A stretch of DNA of 64,000 nt, from positions 56,061,085 through 56,125,084 of the forward strand of contig NC_037689.1 of NCBI RefSeq assembly GCF_003255815.1. The letters are read 5' to 3'. A program made the translations under genes and the position numbers. Shown one piece after another: positions 56,637-64,000 of the stretch. This DNA comes from Theropithecus gelada (lineage: Eukaryota; Chordata; Mammalia; Primates; Cercopithecidae). The notes under the pieces are model-generated. The model worked only from the letters and a program-made list of their open reading frames with translations, was not told the DNA's origin and searched no databases. Within the stretch, counting starts at the first letter, position 1. Every line of letters starts with the position of its first letter.

Positions 56637-57777
56637 TTATTTTTTTAATAAGGGACATAAAATTCTGTATTTATTGAGTTTTAAAATATCCATCTATGCT
56701 TATCAAGCTAAATACATTGACTTTTGAATTGTAATTATAAAATGTATAAATGTGTATCATTGTTCTTACCTGATAATAAAATATTTGGTTATCTCATTTT
56801 TGTTAGAACAGAGTAATGTATTTAATATAAACTATAAATTAGAATCTAAAGTCTACAGTGGGAACTAAAATTACTATTAGAGTTTGAAAAATGAGGTAAT
56901 ATTTATGATATTATAGCTATTTATCACTGGGCTTTCTATTCAAAGACAATTCTGCTGATGGTGATTATAATATTTTAATTATGGTATGATTAAGATGCAA
57001 ATGTGTAAATAGAAATTTAAGTTTATCTTGTAATATCTTTTAATTTTTTGACTACCATAATATTTTTAAAGACATTCTGTTAGCAAATGTATATTGTTAT
57101 TACATTGACATAAAGGAATATATTAACACAGAAGAGAACAGTGGCATAAAAATCTATCTAATATTTGGATTCTGAATCTAAAACAAACAGATTATTTTGC
57201 ATTAGGCAAATTTAATAGTTTTTTAAATTTTTAATACTATGAATAAAAATTATTTTATATGTTATATGCAGTACATATATGTGAGAAAAATATTTCTATT
57301 CTTTCACTCTGAAGTTTAATTTTAAAATATTGAGATTAAATATTAAGCATCAGTTGTATTTTCTTAAAATTTTGTAAAATTCATTGCTATCACAAATGAG
57401 AAAATTACAAAAGTAAAAATAACCATAAAATTAAGGAAGAGTTATTTCTTACAAATATGACTCTTCCTCATACCTATTTTAGAATACATGAATAAGAAAT
57501 CTCCTCTCTTAAATATCTATATAAGTCACTCTTAATATTACTTGTTAATGATACTTTTATTTTTAACTATCTCTAAGACAAAATAGATTATATATTGACT
57601 TAAATATGTCAAGGTAAGACTTTCCACCAAAATATTAGATCTCTTCCATTTCTCCAAAGGCGTCTTTGCCAATTTTGATATTATATATTAGTGATTTACC
57701 TATATTAATTATAATTCATTTACCCACATATAACTTACTGTTTCATTATTTATTTAAATATTTATCTTCAGATAATA
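56637..57777. other. Unassigned very AT-rich DNA
   Basis: About 1.1 kb with no gene, named repeat or open frame of note. Confidence 0.45.
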
Positions 57778-58614
57778 CAGCCATGAACTGCATAACAACG
57801 TTTGGGTCAATTGCATATTTGAAGGTGTTCCCATAAGATTATAATGGGGCTGAGTTCCTATCACCCAGTGATATCTTGATGACCTTGACTTTGTGTAGAC
57901 TTAGGATAATGTGCATGTTTGTGTCTTAATTTTTAATAGAAAAGTTTACAAAGTAAAAACAAATAAAAATTTTCACAATAAAAAAGCTTGTAAAATAAGG
58001 ATATAAAGAAAGAAAATATTTTTGTACTGCTGTACAATGTGCTTGTGTTTTAAACTAAATGTTATTTTCAAAGAATCATAATTTTAAAAAATTAAAAATT
58101 TTATAAAGTAAAAATATTCCAGAAACCTAATGTAATTTACTGAAAATGAAAAATATGTTATAATAAATTTAGTGTAGCTTAAGTTTAAAGTGTTTTAAAA
58201 GTCTTCAGTAGTGTACAGTAATGTCTTAGCCCTTCATCTTCACTCACCATTCAGTCACTGATTCACCCAGAGAGACTTCCGGTTCTCCAAGCTCCATTCA
58301 TGATAAGTGCCCTATACAGTTGTATCATTTTAAAAAATCTTTTATAGCATATTTTACTGTATCTTTTATATGTTTAGGTATGTTTAGACATACACATACG
58401 TACTATTGTATTAGGATTGCCTCCAGTATGTACTACAATCACAAGTACAGGTTTATAGCCTATAAGCAATAGGCTATACCACATAGCCTAGATGTATAGT
58501 AGACTATACCATTTAGGTTTGTGTAAATACACTCTGTGATGTTTGCATAACAACAAAATTACCTAACGATGGATTTCTCAGAATGTGTCCACTTATTTAA
58601 GTGACACATGACTG
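57778..58614. mobile_element. Non-coding DNA transposon remnant with terminal inverted repeats
   Basis: Begins 'cagccatgaactgcataac' after a TA dinucleotide and ends 'gtgacacatgactg'. Reversed, the right end reads 'cagtcatgtgtcac', an imperfect inverted match to the left. Internal palindromic text such as 'tagcctataagcaataggcta' lies near 58456-58480. Length (837 bp), TA target and TIRs suggest a Tc1/mariner-pogo (Tigger-like) non-autonomous element. The exact family is uncertain. Confidence 0.62.
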
Positions 58615-58791
58615 CACTGTTTATGAAATATATTCCTTAGTATCTATTTTAATATAGTGGTATATAAATGAAATAAACTGATAAGTCTCTTGACTGATAA
58701 AGTCCATTGTGACACAAGTGTCTGTTGCCAAGGTGCCTTGTGTCCTCTAGCCTGCTGGAGTTACCTTGAGCTTTAAGATCGAAATAAAGCT

Positions 58792-59094
58792 GGCCGGGCG
58801 TGGTGGCTCAAGCCTGTAATCCCAGCACTTTGGGAGGCCGAGACGGGCGGATCACGAGGTCAGGAGATCGAGACCATCCTTGCTAACCCGGTGAAACCCC
58901 GTCTCTACTAAAAAATACAAAAAAACTAGCCGGACGAGGTGGTGGGCTCCTGTAGTCCCAGCTGCTCGGGAGGCTGAGGCAGGAGAATGGCGTGAACCCG
59001 GGAGGCGGAGCTTGCAGTGAGCTGAGATCTGGCCACTGCACTCCAGTCTGGGCGACAGAGAGAGACTCCGTCTCAAAAAAAAAAAAAAAAAAAA
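58792..59094 (+). mobile_element. AluY, Old World monkey type, with 16-bp target duplication
   Basis: Near-consensus full-length copy with a 24-A tail. 'aagatcgaaataaagc' occurs at 58775-58790 and again at 59095-59110, identical. Carries the same monkey-type changes as the copy at 55335. Confidence 0.95.
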
Positions 59095-59110
59095 AAGATC
59101 GAAATAAAGC

Positions 59111-60204
59111 AAGTCACATTTCACACTATATGAAATCCAGTGTCCATAGCATCTCTGAGGATCTTTGGAAAACTCATTTTTCTTCCTTATCTCTGGTTTT
59201 ATTTTCTTGCCCCCCTTGATCTTGCATGTCTCATTTGTATCTTACCTTTTGTTAAAGCCATCCTTCCACATACTGAAGTTCAAACTTATCTACTTTCTAG
59301 ACAATTTTGGCAGCCCAAATTGATGCTTCATTATACAGAGTAATTCAGTTATCTTTACAGTATCCCAGAGTATGCCCTAAAGATCTCCTCTATCATGTTC
59401 ACAGCAGTATATCAAGGTATTTTCTTTAACAAAGGGCTATACACAGAATGAGAATATGCCACAATCTTAGGAGGCAAACATATCTGTAGCCTGCTATGAT
59501 TTTAAATAGCATTTTTCTCAGCTACACATATAATTACTTAATACTATGACACTTTTGATGGTTAAAAAGCATCACAAAATTAGTGACAGTTTTAAATGAG
59601 CAAAAGAACAAAGGTCTAAAAGAAGAATGAGTATTTTTACATTGATTATAATACACACCTTGAGTACAAAATGTTTAGCAATAAAAAAATGTTATTTTTA
59701 TATTGTTTTATTGTAGGTTTACTATGGAAATTACTTGTATATATGAATTCACTTTTTAAAATAACAATTTTCTAAGGTAAATATCATCTCCATTTTACAA
59801 AAGAGGATACCAAAACTCTAGGTATTTCTTAACTGCCCATTTTGTCTCAAATTCTGGTAGAAGTAGAATTTGCCATGGATCTTTCCACTCCAATTCCAAC
59901 AAATCTTTCTACTACACTATTAGAGCAATTTAGAAAATATGAGATGTAAAACCTAAAATAAACTATTTATATTAGCTATGAACAACGTGATAAGTGCATT
60001 TTCAGTGGTTGAGAAATGTAATCTCAAGAATATGTGTGCTCATGTGACACAGAAACTTGATAATGTCATTTCTGATAGTTGTGAAGGAAATGCTTCACTG
60101 AGAGTGGAAGATCAAAAATGGTTGGCTATGAAAAAGAAAAACTGAGGTGAACATTTTGGAAGGGTCATTCTATCAAAAAGACATAAGCAACATTTTGTAA
60201 GATT
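59111..60204. other. Unassigned AT-rich DNA
   Basis: No gene or named repeat seen. Confidence 0.4.
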
Positions 60205-60432
60205 TTTTTTCTTTTCAAATTTCAAGTTTTAGATATGGGGGGTACCTGCACAGGTTTCTTACATGACTATATTACACCCAGGTAGTAAATATAGTAGACA
60301 ATAGGTAGTTTTTCAACCTATGCCTCCCTCCCACCCTTCCTTGTCTAGTAGTCTGCAGTGTCAATTGCTGCCGTGTTTATGTCCTTATGTGGTCAATGTT
60401 TAGTTCCCACTTAAAAGTGAGAACGTGTGGTC
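60205..60432 (-). mobile_element. L1 3' UTR fragment, minus strand
   Basis: Antisense L1 3' end: 'ggggggtacctgcacaggt', 'tgcctccctcccacccttcc', 'ttagttcccacttaaaagtgagaac'. No ORF2 remains. Confidence 0.7.
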
Positions 60433-60454
60433 TTAATTAAAATTGTGTATTCAT

Positions 60455-60830
60455 ATACAGACTGTATTCCATCATTAGAGTACTCTATTCTTATTCATGA
60501 GGAATATATTCCAAGACCCCCAGTGAATGTCCAAAAGCTCAGATGATATCAAATCTTATAAGCCCTCTGTTTTTACAATGTGATTACTGAGATAGCTACT
60601 AAGTCATTAACCAGAGGATAGTGTGTACAGCATGGATACTCTGGACAAGGGGATGATTCACATTCCAAGATTCTAGATTGTATCATGCTACACAGAACAG
60701 CACCCAATTTAAAAACTATGAATTGCTTATTTATGAAATTTTTCATTTAATATTTTCAGAATGCAGTTTGCTGCAGGTAACTGAAGCCACATAAATTGAA
60801 ACCATGGATAAGGGGGCACTAATGTATATA
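60455..60830. mobile_element. Possible Tigger/MER2-type DNA transposon fragment
   Basis: Opens with 'atattccaagacccccagtg' and closes with 'ggtaactgaagcc' and 'catggataagggggcact', text like the two ends of Tigger-family elements. The middle is diverged and unconfirmed. Confidence 0.4.
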
Positions 60831-62026
60831 GATTTTGACTCTGAATCTCTTCTATGTAACCTAATCATCACTGGAATAGTGTATCATTATGGAATTGGTT
60901 GTATTTTATTCCCTTTGTTTCCAATAACATTACTCAAGGATGTAGTAAGAAGAAACAAATTGTTAGGGTGTGCTTTTAGGCCTCTGATAGAAAAATACAC
61001 GAGTATAACAAGCCACAGGATACACTAGATGCATTTCTATGTGATGCTAATGTTTAGAAACATTTTGACTCTCTTTGATATAATCGTGGTTTGAAAATAT
61101 GTTGTGATATTTAAAAAGGAAAAGCAGCTGCTTTAAAATCAACCTCTCGTGGTAATCTCTAAGATTCTTATAGTTCTGTACCTCATTGTTTTTAAGTTAT
61201 TGAATTTGAAGACATAATTTCAACTGAAAATTGAAAAGCCTCAAGAATGAAGAGAGTAGACTCTTACCGAATGTAGGAGAGCCAAAACCAAATAATAAAA
61301 ACTGCTTGATTGAGCATGGCTATTGGGCCTAGAAGAAACCTTTCTGCTTGCTTTTAGCATGAAGAATAAAATATAAGAACAGTGAGATAGCTCATCTATA
61401 CTTACAGAAAGTTCTAAGAACCTCCTACCTGACCCGAGTTTCAAGGTCTCTGAGAAGCATTGAAATCAGACCTGATTACCATGGCTCTGCTGACTTCCAG
61501 CTTGAACACTCTGTAACATAATTATCAACTTTAATAACAGTTTCTTGTCATGTTCACCCAGGATGTTAAGAAAATTTATGAAGTATTAATGAAGCTTTTC
61601 AAAATCTAGACAGTTACATCATTAATAGTTCAAAATTAACCTATTCTCTATCATCCACCTAAATTTATTTTGAGAAATTTTAATGGTTTCCTTTAATTTA
61701 GCAATTCAGACAATAGAATACTGAATAAATAAGGGGACAGGTTCATCAAAGTCTTTGGCAGAATACAAAGAAGGTAGATTCTAAAAGGCTGCTCAAAACC
61801 TTAAAAGTTTTTAGGTATAGAAGATACTAAATTTTGGACCATGATAATCGTAAATTTCTTTTTAAAAGCTATATTTCATAAATCACCACAACAATTTTTT
61901 TTATAATCACACTATTTGGACATAAAACACAATATAAAGTAATATAAGATAAAACACAATTTTCAATGCACAAAGGTCAAATGTTCATTCCATTGATGTT
62001 GAACATGAAGAGGAGAAATAAGACCA
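60831..62026. other. Unassigned AT-rich DNA
   Basis: No gene or named repeat. Small frames (60804-61028 plus, 61241-61444 minus) show no domain. Confidence 0.4.
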
Positions 62027-62033
62027 ACAATCT

Positions 62034-62040
<7 letters not shown>

Positions 62041-62070
<30 letters not shown>

Positions 62071-62356
62071 AGGCGGAGTCTCGCTCTGTCGCCCAGGCTG
62101 GAGTGCAGTGGCCAGATCTCAGCTCACTGCAAGCTCCGCCTCCTGGGTTTACGCCATTCTCCTGCCTCAGCCTCCCGAGTAGCTGGGACTACAAGCGCCC
62201 GCCACCTCGCCCGGCTAGTTTTTTTTTTTTTGTATTTTTAGTAGAGACGGGGTTTCACCGTGTTAGCCAGGATGGTCTTGATCTCCTGACCTCGTGATCC
62301 GCCCGTCTCGGCCTCCCAAAGTGCTGGGATTACAGGCTTGAGCCACCGCGCCCGGC
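62041..62356 (-). mobile_element. AluY, Old World monkey type, minus strand
   Basis: Full length in reverse with a 29-T tail and near-consensus text. The left flank 'acaatcttcaaatt' (62027-62040) recurs immediately after the Alu (62357-62370), a perfect target duplication. The linker T run is expanded to 13. Confidence 0.95.
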
Positions 62357-62577
62357 ACAATCTTCAAATTTTTAAATGTAACTAAGAAATTAAAGACTGA
62401 TGATTTCACTGGATGTTCAGCTTTAACTGGATAACAAACACTTTTAAGCATTTTATGAAACCAAAAATATTCATAATTTTAGAAAATGATTTTAATATTT
62501 GAGGATGGATCTTTTTTATATAAGGAATACTATAATACCTTTCACCTGAGGTGGGTGTTATTTGACACCATATTGCT

Positions 62578-62881
62578 TTGTTTTTGATTTTTTGTTTGTT
62601 TTGGACACAAGGTCTCACTCTGTTACCCAGCCTGCAGTGCAGTGGCAGAATCACAGCTCACTGAAACCTCAACCTCCCTGGCTCAAGCAGTCCTTCCACC
62701 TCAGCCTCCCAAGCAGCTGGAACTACAGGTGCCCACCACCACACTCAGCTATCTTTTGTATTTTTCGTAGAGATGGGGTCTCACTGTGTTGCCTGGGCTC
62801 ATCTTGAACCCTGGACTCAAGTGATCCTTCTGTCTTGGCCTCCCAAAGTGCTGGGATTACAGGGATGAGCCACCATGCACA
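62578..62881 (-). mobile_element. Alu, J-type, minus strand
   Basis: Both arms are present but diverged ('ggtctcactctgttaccca', 'cagcctcccaagcagctgg', 'gggatgagccaccatgcaca'). The T-rich tail has decayed to 'ttttgtttgttttgg'. Possible target duplication 'caccatatt'/'caccatgtt' at 62566 and 62882. Confidence 0.85.
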
Positions 62882-62889
62882 GCACCATG

Positions 62890-63941
62890 TTCATTTTTAA
62901 TGTGTGAAATCATCACCACATCCTTCTCTTAGAAAGATAACAGGCTTATTATACATAGCATGTGTGAAGCTTATTGTTTTATCCATATTCTCTCCTCTCC
63001 CTACCATTTTTACTGTACTGGAAGTTGTTATGAGGGAAATAATGCTTTTCATCCATCACAGATCCGGTTTCCTGTTTCTGAAGGTTGCCAAGTAAACAGG
63101 AACAAAAGTGAATCTGCTCTCCTGCTCTCCAGTCTGTATAGGTGCTTCAGATGCAAAAGGACCTGCTACCAGATGCTTGTAGGTGTCCCAAGCAGATTCT
63201 AGCCAAGCTATGCTGTCCCTTCATGTAACTATTCTTTAATATCTATTGCTTATTTTGTTATAAAAGAACTCAAAAGTGATATGTGGAAAAGATCTAACAA
63301 GGAGGACTAGTAGAAAAAGAAATTCAACCCTGGTCTCACATTTACAGACTCTATTCAATAAAATACATTCATGCAGTTGACTGTACCTACTCTGCTCGGA
63401 AGGCTAGGTTAGTGACCATGCATTGTTATGTGACCATGACCCCTGAAAGTCAAGTCTCCACCCCAAGTAGTTTATTATATTTTCCTTTCAACCATATACA
63501 CTATTGTTCCTGAAAGAATAATGGTAAATATAAAGTTTCCCATCTTGCAACATTAACCATGATGTTGTTCTCTAGTATCTCTTAATGATATCTACCTCTT
63601 GTAAGTATCCTATTGGTCTCCTCTTTATTCCATTCTTAGAGTTGAATAATCCATTGTGACCACAATGGCTCTGCCATGCTTAGTTGTGAGATGTTTTCTA
63701 CCCTCTGGATCCATATTACAGTTAAGGGAGTTTCTGTTCCAACCTCTCCAATGCGAAAATGACCTAGGAGACAGAACAGAGATGGAGAGGACTATGTATA
63801 AAAAGCAGGTGGGCCTTCCTTCATTCTGGAGTGGTCTCTGACACAAACATTTAGGAATTAAAGAATATCAAGTATGAAGAATATGAAGCTGACAAAGTCT
63901 CAAATTGATGACATACTTTCTTCATTAATTTATGGCTAGGT
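62890..63941. other. Unassigned DNA
   Basis: About 1 kb without a named repeat or credible frame. Confidence 0.4.
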
Positions 63942-64000
63942 AGGCTGGGCATTGTGGCTCAAACCTGTAACCCTAGCACTTTGGCAGGGCCAAGGCAAGT
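63942..64000 (+). mobile_element. Alu (J-type), cut by the window end
   Basis: The first ~60 bases of a diverged Alu ('aggctgggcattgtggctc', 'cctagcactttgg'). The rest lies outside the window. Confidence 0.8.

Noticed and set aside
1..64000. A novel gene cluster or defence-type system
   Set aside because: No group of adjacent intact genes exists; all long frames trace to L1, ERV/MaLR relics or low-complexity DNA.

Overview
This is nuclear DNA from a primate, most likely an Old World monkey (macaque/baboon group). Three Alu copies (55335-55635, 58792-59094, 62041-62356) share changes I associate with Old World monkey AluY, such as 'aagcctgtaatccc' near the left end and 'ggccactgcactccag' in the right arm. 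The long L1 at 33576 has a 5' UTR and ORF1 of the matching L1 type. Family names are from memory of the consensus sequences; no search was run.

I see no host protein-coding gene, tRNA, rRNA or CRISPR. The window is an AT-rich gene desert built mainly from layers of retroelements. The only long open frames belong to L1, and the shorter ones are mostly repeat fragments or chance frames.

Layout. 1-9 kb: old L1M fragments, an old Alu, a duplicated 355-bp block and one 5'-inverted L1. 9.2-15.8 kb: a decayed ERVL pol, interrupted by a MaLR LTR and followed by L1 sequence with an Alu in it, then an MLT2-type LTR that may be the provirus's own 3' LTR. 16.6-18.9 kb: a complete THE1 (MaLR) element, minus strand, with both LTRs. 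19-25 kb: mostly unassigned, with an AluJ and an MLT1 LTR. 25.1-27.4 kb: a broken class I ERV protease-pol carrying an inverted templated insertion. 27.4-33.6 kb: stacked old L1 pieces split by an LTR12/HERV9-type solo LTR. 33.6-38.4 kb: a young L1 with full 5' UTR, intact ORF1 and an ORF2 that stays open until an 'N' marks a missing block; its 3' end is absent. 38.5-51 kb: L1M, L1PB-type and L1PA pieces, one 5'-inverted, plus a solo MLT2A LTR with perfect 5-bp target duplications and a G-rich minisatellite-like L1 5' UTR. 53-56.6 kb: another 5'-inverted L1 with a young Alu inside. 56.6-64 kb: mostly unassigned AT-rich DNA with a DNA-transposon remnant and four Alus.

No genes here work together as a pathway. 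The main content is genome archaeology: nested insertions, three L1s inverted by twin priming, local duplications, and two places (38251 and 49345-49417) that may be assembly or sequencing faults. I did not find a new biological system.
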